From the NCBI GenBank assembly GCA_036835375.1, contig DAITMB010000040.1, positions 1-38,811 of the forward strand: 38,811 bases of DNA, read 5' to 3'. The translations under genes were made by a program, and so were the position numbers. This document shows positions 7,986 to 17,521 of this stretch, in pieces. Numbering within the stretch: the first letter of the stretch is position 1; every line of letters begins with the position of its first letter. The notes under the pieces were generated by a model. The model did no database searches, was not told the DNA's origin, and saw nothing but the letters and a program-made list of their open reading frames with translations. The DNA comes from JANQTF01 sp036835375. Lineage in GTDB: Bacteria; Bacteroidota; Bacteroidia; J057.

Positions 7986-8630
7986 ATGATCGAAGTCCTT
8001 CACGGCTGGGATGTTGCTGCATTTGAATTCCTAAATGGTATCCATTCAGCTTGGATGGACCCCATCATGGCGACGATCAGCGCCCGGGCGACATGGGTTC
8101 CGATATATGTCATGCTGGCATGGGCGATTTTCAGGGAGAAAGGTTGGGGCGACCTCGTGTTGGTGGGGCTCCTCCTTGGCTTAGTAGTTATATTGGCGGA
8201 TCAGATCGCCTCAGGGTGGATTAAGCCGATGGTCCAGCGATATCGACCATGTCAGGTAGAGGCAGGACTTGACTTTGCCGTACATGTGGTGGAGGGAAAA
8301 TGTGGTGGCAAATATGGATTTGTCTCCTCCCACGCCGCAAATTTTCTGGCGATGGCCACCATGCTCAGCTTTCGCTTTCCACACCGGCCTTGGCCTTGGA
8401 TATTCTTTGCTTTGGCAGGAATCACATCTTACAGCCGTATTTATCTGGGCGTTCATTATCCTGGCGATGTCCTCGCCGGGGGAAGCATTGGGATCCTCAT
8501 GGGCTGGCTGGGCTGGTGTTTATATCGATGGATTCAGCGGAAATGGTTGGTCACATCAGGTACGCTGCCTGCCACCTTGCCTCACGATCACACCGAAAAT
8601 GGGAGGACCGATAGCCCTCCCAATCCATGA
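7986..8630 (+). CDS. PAP2-family phosphatase with SSHAAN motif
   Basis: A 214-residue integral membrane phosphatase. It carries K80-x6-RP(87-88), FVSSHAAN at 112-119 (the Bacteroidota variant of PSGHS; catalytic histidine 116) and SR(150-151)...H157...D161, all three PAP2 motifs in order and correctly spaced. The first 20 residues, a helix with HGWDVAAFEFLN, are typical of Bacteroidota undecaprenyl-diphosphate or lipid A phosphatases. It follows another PAP2 gene by 11 bp; the two are not close copies, so they may act on different lipid phosphates. The C-terminal 30 residues are hydrophilic and poorly conserved-looking. Confidence 0.9.
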   Translation: MIEVLHGWDVAAFEFLNGIHSAWMDPIMATISARATWVPIYVMLAWAIFREKGWGDLVLVGLLLGLVVILADQIASGWIKPMVQRYRPCQVEAGLDFAVHVVEGKCGGKYGFVSSHAANFLAMATMLSFRFPHRPWPWIFFALAGITSYSRIYLGVHYPGDVLAGGSIGILMGWLGWCLYRWIQRKWLVTSGTLPATLPHDHTENGRTDSPPNP

Positions 8631-8654
8631 ACGATTCCCTATCATTCTTAATGA

Positions 8655-9158
8655 TCAGCGCCCATTGAGCTGAGCCACGAAAGACTCCGTGCGCATGCGC
8701 GGTCCGTACCTTCGGCTAGTCACCCGAAGCTGACACACGCTGTTGGTCTTGTCCTTGTCGTATTCCCGAATGAATTCTACCACTTGGTCATAAGTCACAG
8801 CTACATAGTGGGTTTTTCCGCCAGAGCTGCTCAGGGTTCTGGTGTCGAAGTCCAGCAACTTGAGATACGCGAGGCAGCTGCTCTCAACTTGATCTGCTAC
8901 CAGCTTGTCAGAGAAGCTTCGCTCATCTTCGATAGCATACAAAATGCCGTCATGAAAGCGGTACTGGATCTCTTGGCCGGGGACAATTTTCCCAGTCCAA
9001 ATGTGGACACTGTCTGTGGTGATGTTTTGGAGGTAGCTGCGCGATGCCAGAAACTCACGTACTTCACTGGTATCTTTGCCAATTCCGACAAAGAAGGCTG
9101 ATTGAGCATGAAGAGAAGAAGCTAGGATTAGAAAAGCAATGGTGTAGAGTTGTCGCAT
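8655..9158 (-). CDS. Small secreted protein of unknown function
   Basis: A 167-residue protein with a signal peptide (MRQLYTIAFLILASSLHAQS). An ATG at 9158 is chosen over an in-frame TTG two codons upstream. The mature region alternates short strands and helices (VREFLASRSYLQN, IVPGQEIQYRFHDGILYAIE) and includes two cysteines, near residues 103 and 143. I do not recognise the family. It converges with the plus-strand PAP2 gene (25 bp between stops) and is divergent from pyrG, so it looks like a single-gene unit. Confidence 0.7.
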   Translation of the reverse strand: MRQLYTIAFLILASSLHAQSAFFVGIGKDTSEVREFLASRSYLQNITTDSVHIWTGKIVPGQEIQYRFHDGILYAIEDERSFSDKLVADQVESSCLAYLKLLDFDTRTLSSSGGKTHYVAVTYDQVVEFIREYDKDKTNSVCQLRVTSRRYGPRMRTESFVAQLNGR

Positions 9159-9311
9159 ATTCAAGAATTCAAGGCTACAAGGCAGGGTAATGCTTTCTGA
9201 TGCAAATTGAGGAAATTCGTATTATTTAATTAATGGATATTTTATATAAAATAACATCTGCTTTTGCTCTGTATGCGATCATCTGGGTTTCTCATTCTGA
9301 ATAAACTACAG

Positions 9312-9335
9312 TACCTTTGCGGCCATTATTGGAGG
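9312..9335 (+). promoter_or_regulatory. pyrG -7 element and ribosome binding site
   Basis: TACCTTTG (9312-9319) is an exact TAnnTTTG match ending 22 bp before the pyrG ATG, which would give a very short leader. GGAGG (9331-9335) six bases before the ATG is an unusually strong Shine-Dalgarno for this genome and fixes the start at 9342. No clear -33 TTG is visible. An AT-rich perfect palindrome, TATTTTATATAAAATA, lies upstream at 9238-9253. Confidence 0.55.
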
Positions 9336-9341
9336 CAGATC

Positions 9342-10994
9342 ATGGCAGAAACACCCAAATATATCTTTGTTACTGGTGGCGTAACTTCCTCTCTTGGGAA
9401 GGGAATCTTGGCGGCCTCCTTGGCTAAGTTGCTGCAACTGAGGGGATACACGGCGATCATCCAGAAATTTGATCCCTATATCAACATTGACCCGGGAACG
9501 CTCAATCCCTACGAGCACGGCGAGTGCTATGTGACCGACGATGGCGCTGAAACGGACCTGGATTTGGGGCATTATGAGCGATTTCTCAACGTACCTACCT
9601 CTCAATCAAACAATGTTACGACAGGGAGAATTTACGAGACGGTGATTCGTCGGGAGCGAAATGGTGAATACGGTGGTAAAACGGTGCAGGTGATTCCCCA
9701 TATCACGGATGAAATCAAGCGCCGCTTTGCACTTCTCAATGAGCACGGCCAATTTGACATCATCATCACTGAAATGGGCGGGACTGTCGGCGACATCGAG
9801 TCTTTGCCTTATATCGAAGCCCTTCGGCAGTTTCGCTATGATTACGGTCCAGAGCATTGCCTGGTGATTCACCTCACGTTGCTGCCTTACTTAGAGGCAG
9901 TTGGCGAATTGAAGACCAAGCCAACCCAGCACTCCGTCAAGACCCTCTTGCAATCCGGCATTCAGCCCGACATGTTGGTGTGTCGCACGGAACACAAGAT
10001 TCCCTCGGACGTGCGGCAAAAGATTGCCCGTTTTTGCAATGTGCGCCTCGAAGAAGTGATTGAAAATGTCAATGCGGCTAGCATTTACGAAGTACCCTTT
10101 CTGTTAAAGAAAGAAAATCTCGATACCGTAGTCTTGAAAAAGCTGGGATTGCGCCCAAAGCAGGAGCCAGATTTTACGGTGTGGAAAAAATTTGTGTCGC
10201 GTCTGAAGAATCCCACCGATGAGGTGAGGATCGGGTTGGTGGGAAAATATGTAGAGCTGCACGATTCTTATTTGTCCATTGCAGAATCGCTCAAGATCGC
10301 TGCAGCCGAGAACGAATTGGAAGTCAAGATTGATTGGATTCACTCCGAAGACCTCACACCAGAGAACCGGGAGCGTCTGTTGGGGAACCTGGATGGAGTC
10401 ATCGTAGCACCTGGATTTGGTGAGCGTGGGGTGGACGGAAAAATACTGGCAGTACAATATGCGCGGGAGCGGCTGGTGCCATTTTTGGGCATTTGCCTGG
10501 GTATGCAAATGGCTGTGGTCGAATTCAGCCGACATGTCATAGGCTGGCAAGCGGCCCATTCTACGGAATTCAGTCCGCACACAGAATATCCAGTGATTGC
10601 CTTGATGGACTCACAGAAATCAGTGAGCCAACTTGGCGGTACCATGCGACTGGGTGCCTACGAGTGCATTGTCAAGCGAAATACACTGGCCCACACCGCT
10701 TACCAAAAGACGCGGATCAGCGAGCGACACCGACACCGTTGGGAGCTCAACAATGCCTTGCGTAAGCATTTGGAAAAGGCGGGCCTGGTGATGAGCGGGA
10801 TCAACCCCGAGAATGACTTGGTGGAAATCATCGAGTTGCGCAACCATCCTTTTTTCTTGGGCACGCAATTTCACCCGGAATACAAAAGCACGGTCGAAAG
10901 CCCCCACCCCTTGTTCCTTGCATTCGTAAATGCAGCCTACCAGCGGCACGTCGCCCAACAATCGGAGCGGGCTACGTTGGAAAACAATTCCTAA
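9342..10994 (+). CDS. pyrG: CTP synthase
   Basis: A 550-residue glutamine-hydrolysing CTP synthase, converting UTP to CTP, the last step of pyrimidine nucleotide synthesis. The N-terminal synthetase domain starts KYIFVTGGVTSSLGKGI with the P-loop and contains NIDPGTLNPYEHGECYVTDD and EMGGTVGDIESLP. The C-terminal class I glutamine amidotransferase domain has the nucleophile in GICLGMQ (Cys385) and the histidine-glutamate pair in FHPEYKS. Length is normal. The start at 9342 has a good Shine-Dalgarno; an upstream ATG at 9264 would add a non-conserved segment. It is followed after 186 bp by yidC. Confidence 0.98.
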   Translation: MAETPKYIFVTGGVTSSLGKGILAASLAKLLQLRGYTAIIQKFDPYINIDPGTLNPYEHGECYVTDDGAETDLDLGHYERFLNVPTSQSNNVTTGRIYETVIRRERNGEYGGKTVQVIPHITDEIKRRFALLNEHGQFDIIITEMGGTVGDIESLPYIEALRQFRYDYGPEHCLVIHLTLLPYLEAVGELKTKPTQHSVKTLLQSGIQPDMLVCRTEHKIPSDVRQKIARFCNVRLEEVIENVNAASIYEVPFLLKKENLDTVVLKKLGLRPKQEPDFTVWKKFVSRLKNPTDEVRIGLVGKYVELHDSYLSIAESLKIAAAENELEVKIDWIHSEDLTPENRERLLGNLDGVIVAPGFGERGVDGKILAVQYARERLVPFLGICLGMQMAVVEFSRHVIGWQAAHSTEFSPHTEYPVIALMDSQKSVSQLGGTMRLGAYECIVKRNTLAHTAYQKTRISERHRHRWELNNALRKHLEKAGLVMSGINPENDLVEIIELRNHPFFLGTQFHPEYKSTVESPHPLFLAFVNAAYQRHVAQQSERATLENNS

Positions 10995-11018
10995 AGGGCA
11001 AGTCTCAATTATTGTACT

Positions 11019-11026
11019 TAACTTTG
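11019..11026 (+). promoter_or_regulatory. Possible yidC promoter (-7 element)
   Basis: TAACTTTG in the pyrG-yidC gap matches TAnnTTTG, about 155 bp before the yidC ATG. No -33 TTG was found at the right distance. An 8-bp inverted repeat (GATTTTCA at 11050-11057, TGAAAATC at 11069-11076) would fall in the leader. Confidence 0.35.
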
Positions 11027-11180
11027 TCTTCTGTTTCCATTTCGCGGACGATTTTCATAGAAATTCATTGAAAATCCCCTCAGAGAAGGCCTCAAAAAAG
11101 TTGATCTGTCCCCAACCCTTTTGTAAGGATCTGCTCCTTCTCACGACCAACAGCCCCATTGACATAGCTTAACCCATCTC

Positions 11181-13121
11181 ATGGATAGAAACGCCATAAC
11201 CGGCATCGTGTTAATGACCATCTTGACGCTGGTCTATTTCACCTTCTTGGCTCCCGAGCCCAACAAAAAGCCCCGTGCTACAACCGACAGCCGTGAGCTC
11301 GTCGAATCCGATCCGATGTCAGAGGAGGATCGTGCCGATTCGGATCTACCAGCCGTCCTGATCGAAGGAATGGAGCCGACCGCCGTCGATTCGGTCAACC
11401 GAGTACGCAAAATGCGTCAGTTCTCCGACTTCTATCGAGTGGCCGAGGGCGAAGAGAAGACCGTGACAGTCTCTACACCTAAGTTGACTGTCAATATCAA
11501 CACCTTGGGAGGGGCTATCTCCTCCGCCTTTTTGAACGAGTACCTCACCCATGATAGCCTGCCCTTGCCGATCATTCAGTCTCATCCCAATAATGAGCTG
11601 TATTTTCAATTTTACTTCGACGGCGCTGAGGGCAAGACCATCAAAAGCTCTGATCTGTATTTTTTGCCAGAAGGAAACAACGACTTGTTGAGTGTTGCAG
11701 CTGGCGATTCGGCGAAGCTGAGCATGATAGCTCGTATTGATGCGGATCGATATGTGGAGCAGCGATATACTTTTTATGGAGATAGGTATGATGTAGGGTA
11801 TGAGATCCGGTTCGTAGGGCTTCAGGATCGCTTGGGTAAATACGCTTCCTATGAATTGAACTGGACTTCCTACTTGCCTAAGACGGAAGTTTCTGTGAAA
11901 AACATGCGCCAGAAGTCCACCATCGCTTATAAAATGGGTGATAGCGTAGATAAGCTAAGCATTTCCGATGATCGTGAGGAAGAGGACTTGAAAACACCCG
12001 TTGATTGGATTTCATACAAGAGCCAGTTTTTTTCTTCCATCCTGATTCCCAATCAGCCTTTTTTCTCGAGCAAATTCAGCATGACCACGCCACCCGTGGA
12101 GACTGTGAACCGGGTGATGGCTGCAAACATGAAGGTAAACTGGCAGCGGTCCAATGAAATCTCATCTCCCTTCTTCTTTTACTTTGGTCCGACTGAGTAT
12201 TACACCCTGAATTCCTATGGGATCGGTCTGGAGAAGGAAATGGACATGGGCTGGTGGATCATCTCCTACATCAACATTGGGACCACCTATATTTTCAAGT
12301 TCTTCGAGGGGTTTATTCCAAATTACGGCTTGATCATCATCATCTTAGCGATTCTGATTCGCTTGTTGATACTACCGCTGACCTTCAAGAGCTTCGTATC
12401 GATGGCCAAAATGCGGGTCCTCAATAGCAGTGACGAGATGAAGTCGCTCGACACGAAGTTCAAAGACGACACGCAGAAGCTTCAGATGGCAAAAATGTCG
12501 ATCTATCGAGAGATGGGGGTCAGTCCGCTTGGTGGATGTTTGCCCATGCTGCTGTCCTATCCCTTCCTCATTGCGCTGTTCTTCTTTTTCCCGCAGGCCG
12601 TGGAGCTTCGTCAGCAACCCTTTTTGTGGGCCAATGACTTGTCCACCTACGATGCCTTCATCAGTTGGTCTGCGAATATTCCCTTGGTGAGCAGTGTCTA
12701 TGGGAATCACATCAGTTTGTTTACCCTCCTGATGGCGATCTCCACGTTTTTCTACACTTGGTACCAGCAGAAATCGCAACCCGCTCAGAGCAACCCCGCG
12801 CTGAAATACATCGTGTACATCCTGCCGGTGTTCTTGCTCGTTTTCCTGAATAATTACGCCTCGGGTTTGTCGCTCTACTACCTCACTTCTAATCTTCTTT
12901 CCATCGGCCAGAACGCAGTCATTCGCCAGTTCATCGACGACGAAAAGCTACTCCGTGAGATGAGAGAGTCGCAGAAGAAGGGGAAGAAAGGGGAAAAGAA
13001 AGCAAGCGGAGGCCGATTAGGCAAATGGGTGGAGGCCCAGCAAAAGAAGCAAGAAGCAGCCGTGAAAATGCGCCAGACCGCCCAGGCCAAGAACCGCCAA
13101 GACCGCCGCAAAAGCCAGTAA
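11181..13121 (+). CDS. yidC: Membrane protein insertase YidC
   Basis: A 646-residue YidC/Oxa1 insertase that integrates and folds inner membrane proteins with or without the Sec translocon. Layout: N-terminal membrane anchor (MDRNAITGIVLMTILTLVYF), an acidic linker, a large beta-rich periplasmic domain (about 60-360), then the conserved five-helix core from about 370 with MGVSPLGGCLPMLLSYPFLI near 443-462 and a final helix before a lysine-rich cytoplasmic tail (KKGKKGEKKASGGR) that can contact ribosomes. Length and tail are typical for Bacteroidota. A strong terminator lies 32 bp past the stop. Confidence 0.98.
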   Translation: MDRNAITGIVLMTILTLVYFTFLAPEPNKKPRATTDSRELVESDPMSEEDRADSDLPAVLIEGMEPTAVDSVNRVRKMRQFSDFYRVAEGEEKTVTVSTPKLTVNINTLGGAISSAFLNEYLTHDSLPLPIIQSHPNNELYFQFYFDGAEGKTIKSSDLYFLPEGNNDLLSVAAGDSAKLSMIARIDADRYVEQRYTFYGDRYDVGYEIRFVGLQDRLGKYASYELNWTSYLPKTEVSVKNMRQKSTIAYKMGDSVDKLSISDDREEEDLKTPVDWISYKSQFFSSILIPNQPFFSSKFSMTTPPVETVNRVMAANMKVNWQRSNEISSPFFFYFGPTEYYTLNSYGIGLEKEMDMGWWIISYINIGTTYIFKFFEGFIPNYGLIIIILAILIRLLILPLTFKSFVSMAKMRVLNSSDEMKSLDTKFKDDTQKLQMAKMSIYREMGVSPLGGCLPMLLSYPFLIALFFFFPQAVELRQQPFLWANDLSTYDAFISWSANIPLVSSVYGNHISLFTLLMAISTFFYTWYQQKSQPAQSNPALKYIVYILPVFLLVFLNNYASGLSLYYLTSNLLSIGQNAVIRQFIDDEKLLREMRESQKKGKKGEKKASGGRLGKWVEAQQKKQEAAVKMRQTAQAKNRQDRRKSQ

Positions 13122-13152
13122 TTTCTACATAGTTTTACACTCCTGGCTACCC

Positions 13153-13207
13153 AGCGGGTTCAAGAGCACACAACGCTTGGCGTGGGGGTTCTTGAACCCG
13201 CTTTTTT
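13153..13207 (+). terminator. Intrinsic terminator after yidC
   Basis: AGCGGGTTCAAGA (13153-13165) and TCTTGAACCCGCT (13190-13202) form a perfect 13-bp stem with a 24-base loop, followed by a T6 tract. This is a textbook factor-independent terminator, 32 bp after yidC. Confidence 0.9.
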
Positions 13208-13268
13208 ATGGGGCAAATTCTCTCACGCGGACCACTGATCTGCCGATCATGCAGGCGTTTACTAGAAG

Positions 13269-13302
13269 TTTGAATGCGACGTGGCAAATTTTGCTACCTT
13301 TT
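13269..13302 (+). promoter_or_regulatory. Possible pbpC promoter
   Basis: TTTG (13269-13272) and TACCTTTT (13295-13302) are spaced by 22 bases, near the Bacteroidota -33/-7 arrangement with one -7 mismatch. If used, transcription starts after 13300, which rules out the GTG at 13281 as pbpC start and favours 13413 or 13455. Confidence 0.35.
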
Positions 13303-13412
13303 CTGCTGATTCTCGCCGGAGGATCTCGCTGGGAAGCACTGCGCGAATTGCGCGCGAACTCGCTTCACTTGTCGAGCACCGCCGAAAATCCCCTCGCTTA
13401 GAAGTTGTTGTT

Positions 13413-15854
13413 GTGAATCTCTCCCATTTATCCGCTTTCATTACTGTCGCCTATTTGAAGCTCCCGCTGCGGCTCCGCCAGTTTCTGAAAAGAAGGAGGG
13501 TGTGGCTATGGGTTACCAGCCTGTTGCTGATCATTTGGTGGAATTGTGTGCCGCGCGTCTTATTTGAAGATCCTTATTCGAGCGTGCTCCACGACCGAAA
13601 CGGGTTATTGCTCGGTGCGCGCATAGCCAAAGATGGCCAATGGCGTTTTCCACTGGAAGAAGTGGTGCCACCGCGATTTGTTAACGCACTTGTGGAGTTT
13701 GAAGACAAGCGATTTTATCGACATCCAGGCGTGGATCCCTTGGCATTCGCCAGGGCCTTGTGGCTCAATGTCTCTGCTGGCGAGGTAAGGAGCGGAGCCA
13801 GCACGCTCACGATGCAAGTGATCCGGTTGTCGCGAAAAGGCAAAAGGCGGAGCATTTTTGAAAAAATGGTTGAGTTGGTTCAGGCGACTCGCCTAGAGGC
13901 CCGATACAGCAAGCAGGAAATTTTGGCTTTGTATGCCGCTCATGCGCCATTTGGTGGAAATGTCGTGGGCCTGCAAGCCGCCGCTTGGAAGTATTTTGGC
14001 CGATCCGCTGATCAGCTCTCTTGGGCTGAGGCTGCGACCTTGGGCGTCTTGCCCAATGCGCCCGGGCTGATTCATCCAGGACGGAATCGCGACCACCTGC
14101 TAGTCAAGCGCAATTTCCTCTTGGAAAAGCTCCTTCATGCAGGTAAAATTGATTCTTTGGAGTGGGAGCTGAGCCTTTCAGAGCCGCTGCCTGATTCGCC
14201 TCCGCTTCTTCCAAACCTTGCTCCCCATCTCCTGGAGCGAGTTCGCAGCGAGCAGCGTGTCACTTCCCTGACCTCTACCATTGATAAAGGTTTACAGATC
14301 CAAGCCAATCACACCCTGAATCGGCACTCGCAGCGTTTGCGGCAAAATGGGATCTACAATGGCGCGATCCTCATCGCCGAAGTCGAAACGGGCGCTGTCT
14401 TGGCATATGTGGGCAACACCGAGGGAGATGCACCAGACGGAGGACATGCTGTGGACATCGTCACTGCCAATCGATCGACTGGCAGCATTTTGAAGCCATT
14501 CTTATTCGCTTCAATGCTTCACGACGGCGAGCTTCTCCCCCGCACCTTGCTGCCAGACATTCCCTCTTACTTTGGGAGCTTCGTCCCCACCAATTATAAC
14601 AGAACCTACCACGGCTCCGTAGCTGCCGCCGATGCCTTGGCCCAGTCGCTCAATATCCCCGCAGTGCGGATGCTTCAAATGCATGGCGTGAACAAATTCG
14701 CCTCCAAGCTCAAGAAATTGGGGATCACAAGCTTGTTTCGACCCGCAGACCAGTATGGCCTCAGCTTGATTTTGGGCGGTGCAGAAGCCAATCTCTGGGA
14801 CCTTGCGGGTGCCTACGCCAGCATGGCCCGCAGCTTGCGCCTGTACGCACACTACGACGGTCGTTATGACCCAGAGGGATTTCGTCCCCTTACCTATGAC
14901 TTGGCTCAGGCGAGATATCGCTGGGGAGAAGAGGATCGCGACAAATTGGTAGTGTCCTCGGTGCTATCCGCCGGAAGTATCTGGCACAGCTTCGAGGCAA
15001 TGCAAGAAGTGTCGCGACCTGGAGAAGAGGCCGCCTGGCGGCAGTTTGGTTCGACTCGGCGCGTGGCTTGGAAGACAGGAACCTCATTTGGCTTTCGCGA
15101 CGCCTGGGCTGTGGGAGTCACCCCGGAGTATGTGGTGGCCGTGTGGGTGGGCAATGCCGATGGCGAAGGGCGTCCCGGCTTGATCGGCAATGAAGCTGCG
15201 GCTCCCTTGCTGTTTGACTTATTCTCTATGCTGCCAGTGGACGAAGCTTGGTTTAGAATGCCCTATGACGATCTGAGACAAGCACAAATTTGTCGGCAAA
15301 GCGGTCACCGGGCGGGGAGCTTTTGCACAGTGAAAGACAGCGTGTTTGTTCCGGTCGAAGGGTTGCGGACCAGTGTATGTCCTTACCACCACCAGGTGTG
15401 GCTTAGCGGAGACGGCCAGAGCAGGGTTCACAGTGATTGCGAAGCACCTTATCGAATGCAAGAGGAGGTTTTTTTTGTTTTGCCGCCAGTCCAAGAGTTT
15501 TATTATCGACGTGAACACCCCAATTATCGCGCATTGCCAGCTTGGCGCCCCGATTGCCTGGAGAGTCAGGAAGCTGGGTTACATCCAATCACCGTCATTT
15601 ATCCCAACGATGGTACCAAAGTGTACATACCAGTTGGGCTGGATGGTGCCAGTAGTCAAATGATTTTGGAGGCTGCCCATCGATATGCGGACACACAGCT
15701 CTTTTGGCACCTGGACGAGACATTTTTGGGGACTACCTCCCACATTCATCAGAAAAATATCCATCCCAGTCCCGGCAAGCATCGGCTGGTGGTTGTGGAC
15801 GAGGAAGGGTATCGCGTCGAAGTAGCTTTTGAGGTGTTGGAAAAAGATCCATGA
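13413..15854 (+). CDS. pbpC: Penicillin-binding protein 1C
   Basis: A bifunctional peptidoglycan synthase of the PBP1C type, about 813 residues from the GTG at 13413 (TTG 13455 is an alternative; GTG 13281 is unlikely because the first 45 residues look non-coding). After a basic cytoplasmic start and one membrane helix comes the GT51 transglycosylase domain with the catalytic glutamate in EDKRFYRHPGVD (about residue 97), then the transpeptidase domain with SILKP (Ser about 358), SLN and WKTGTS (about 553-557). The C-terminal 90 residues (from HPITVIYPNDGTKV) match the PBP1C-specific C-terminal domain. It stands alone, with no alpha-2-macroglobulin gene beside it in this window. Confidence 0.94.
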   Translation: MNLSHLSAFITVAYLKLPLRLRQFLKRRRVWLWVTSLLLIIWWNCVPRVLFEDPYSSVLHDRNGLLLGARIAKDGQWRFPLEEVVPPRFVNALVEFEDKRFYRHPGVDPLAFARALWLNVSAGEVRSGASTLTMQVIRLSRKGKRRSIFEKMVELVQATRLEARYSKQEILALYAAHAPFGGNVVGLQAAAWKYFGRSADQLSWAEAATLGVLPNAPGLIHPGRNRDHLLVKRNFLLEKLLHAGKIDSLEWELSLSEPLPDSPPLLPNLAPHLLERVRSEQRVTSLTSTIDKGLQIQANHTLNRHSQRLRQNGIYNGAILIAEVETGAVLAYVGNTEGDAPDGGHAVDIVTANRSTGSILKPFLFASMLHDGELLPRTLLPDIPSYFGSFVPTNYNRTYHGSVAAADALAQSLNIPAVRMLQMHGVNKFASKLKKLGITSLFRPADQYGLSLILGGAEANLWDLAGAYASMARSLRLYAHYDGRYDPEGFRPLTYDLAQARYRWGEEDRDKLVVSSVLSAGSIWHSFEAMQEVSRPGEEAAWRQFGSTRRVAWKTGTSFGFRDAWAVGVTPEYVVAVWVGNADGEGRPGLIGNEAAAPLLFDLFSMLPVDEAWFRMPYDDLRQAQICRQSGHRAGSFCTVKDSVFVPVEGLRTSVCPYHHQVWLSGDGQSRVHSDCEAPYRMQEEVFFVLPPVQEFYYRREHPNYRALPAWRPDCLESQEAGLHPITVIYPNDGTKVYIPVGLDGASSQMILEAAHRYADTQLFWHLDETFLGTTSHIHQKNIHPSPGKHRLVVVDEEGYRVEVAFEVLEKDP

Positions 15855-16637
15855 TCCGCAGTGGCAGGAATACCTTGAAAGATTTCGGTCGAATGTGAAG
15901 CCAAGCCTTTGTAAGATTTTTCGCGATTTACAGGGAAGGGGGATGTAAGGAATTATCGCGACCTGCGTCATTTTCACAAGCTGTATCATCATTTGATGCG
16001 CAAGATTCCGGATCGGCATTGAGCTACCGATGGTGTGATCTCTCATAGAAGGAGACCAATCTCAAGATTGTGAAGGAAACATTTATTCTTGTTAAATTTG
16101 TCATTGTGAGGTTGTTATGATTCAGAATCAGCTGAAACGGATTGAGTAGGCTACTACGTATGTGGAGAATAAATCGGATGCCTGGGGAATTTGGTTTATT
16201 GAATAAGATAATACATCGAAAGGGATACTGCGGAGCTCGGCAAATGAGATGGGATAGATTAATGTTGGATCAGGCTCTGTAACGAATCGGAAAATCCTTG
16301 AGATCAAGCCTACTTTGAATGGAAAGGATTCGGGTACTTGTATCACTAGATCCGCATCTTTTACATGTTGAGTTTGGGGTAATATTTTCAACATGTGTTC
16401 CTGTCAGCAGTCTATCAGACGTTGATTACCGTTCCTGTTCAGCCTTCTCGACAGAAGTGCGTTTGGCTCCCCTTACTGTACAGGTAGGATTTGGGAAGAA
16501 TTATCAAGGTTGCTCACCTTTGCCAAACCCTTTCTCGTCTGAGAAGGCTTTTTTTGTTGATACATGTTGGATAAGTGCTTCAGAGAAGGCGAGATTGCTA
16601 CCTCATTTGTGCTTCGACCCTTTGCTCTTCATCCTGT
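15855..16637. other. Long gene-poor stretch
   Basis: About 780 bp without a convincing gene. A minus-strand frame of 88 codons (16128-16394) is open but lacks a signal sequence, recognisable motif or supporting context, so I do not call it. The sequence is more AT-rich than its neighbours. A possible weak terminator lies near 16528-16556. I see no tRNA or recognised structured RNA. Confidence 0.5.
16528..16556 (+). terminator. Weak intrinsic terminator candidate
   Basis: CCTTTCTC, a short loop and GAGAAGG form a stem with one bulged base, followed by a run of seven T residues. It lies 80 bp before the NRDE gene and nearly 700 bp after pbpC, so what it terminates is unclear. Confidence 0.35.
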
Positions 16638-17405
16638 ATGTGTCTCATTGTCTTTGCTCATCAAACCGTTCCAGGGTATCCCCTTGTGTTGGTCGCCAAT
16701 CGCGACGAATTTTTGAAACGGCCTGCCGCTCCGCTTGGTTGGTGGGAAGAACATCCAGACCTGTTGGCAGGAAAAGACCTTTCTGGAGGTGGGACGTGGT
16801 TGGGGGTGAACCGCCGCGGAAAGTGGGCGGCACTGACCAATTACCGCGATCCCAAGCTGGAACGAGAGGGTCGTCCTACTCGTGGCACCTTGGTTCTTGA
16901 ATGTTTGTTAGATAATCTAACACCGTTCGGATCTTCTGAAAATCGCTCGGTTCACATGGATCAATACAACGGATTTAACCTTCTCACCGGAAATACGCAG
17001 GAGCTCAGTTATTTGTCCAACCAATCGCCCGCTTCGCCATACACCCTGAATCCCGGGATCTATGGCGTGAGTAATCATCTCATCGACACACCCTGGCCAA
17101 AAGTGAGCCGGACAAAAGAGCGATTTCGTGCGCTCATTGCTGATGGAGTAGGGGAGGCGTCAACGGAAAACTTGGCGAAAATCATGTTCGACCGGACCAA
17201 AGCGCCAGTAGAAGAGCTTCCAGACACAGGAATCGGATTTGAACTCGAATTAGCGATATCATCACCTTTTATCGACCTATCTTACTACGGGACCCGCGCC
17301 ACGACTGTATTGCTCATTCGGGAAGATGGTCTTGTGAAAATGCAGGAGTGGGGGAGAGGAGAGACTTCGCCTGGTCCCATGTTTGAGTTTTTTGCCACGA
17401 AGTAG
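16638..17405 (+). CDS. NRDE (TANGO2-like) family protein
   Basis: A 255-residue protein of the NRDE/TANGO2 family. It begins MCLIVFAHQ, with Cys2 as the likely N-terminal nucleophile of an Ntn-hydrolase fold, and has the diagnostic LVANRDEF at 18-25, GGTWLGVNRRGKWAALTNYR near 52-71, and YGVSNHLIDTPWPK further on. The start at 16638 is set by this conserved N-terminus; an upstream start at 16575 would block Cys2 exposure. Bacterial NRDE proteins are conserved but their substrate is not settled; eukaryotic TANGO2 is linked to haem or acyl-CoA handling. It seems to be a single-gene unit. Confidence 0.9.
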   Translation: MCLIVFAHQTVPGYPLVLVANRDEFLKRPAAPLGWWEEHPDLLAGKDLSGGGTWLGVNRRGKWAALTNYRDPKLEREGRPTRGTLVLECLLDNLTPFGSSENRSVHMDQYNGFNLLTGNTQELSYLSNQSPASPYTLNPGIYGVSNHLIDTPWPKVSRTKERFRALIADGVGEASTENLAKIMFDRTKAPVEELPDTGIGFELELAISSPFIDLSYYGTRATTVLLIREDGLVKMQEWGRGETSPGPMFEFFATK

Positions 17406-17521
17406 ATGGCAGACACTTGCGAACTCTTTTCCGTAACTTCATGGTTCTCGCTACCGACCCTAGAGAATTTGCAACTATTTAAATACTTCTGCTTTATGTC
17501 AAGCGTTCAATCCCCCGTGAC

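Noticed and set aside
13281..13412. Earlier GTG start for pbpC
   Set aside because: The extra 44 residues look non-coding and lie over a candidate promoter.
16128..16394. 88-codon minus-strand ORF
   Set aside because: No motif, signal, ribosome site or context; size is within chance for AT-rich intergenic DNA.
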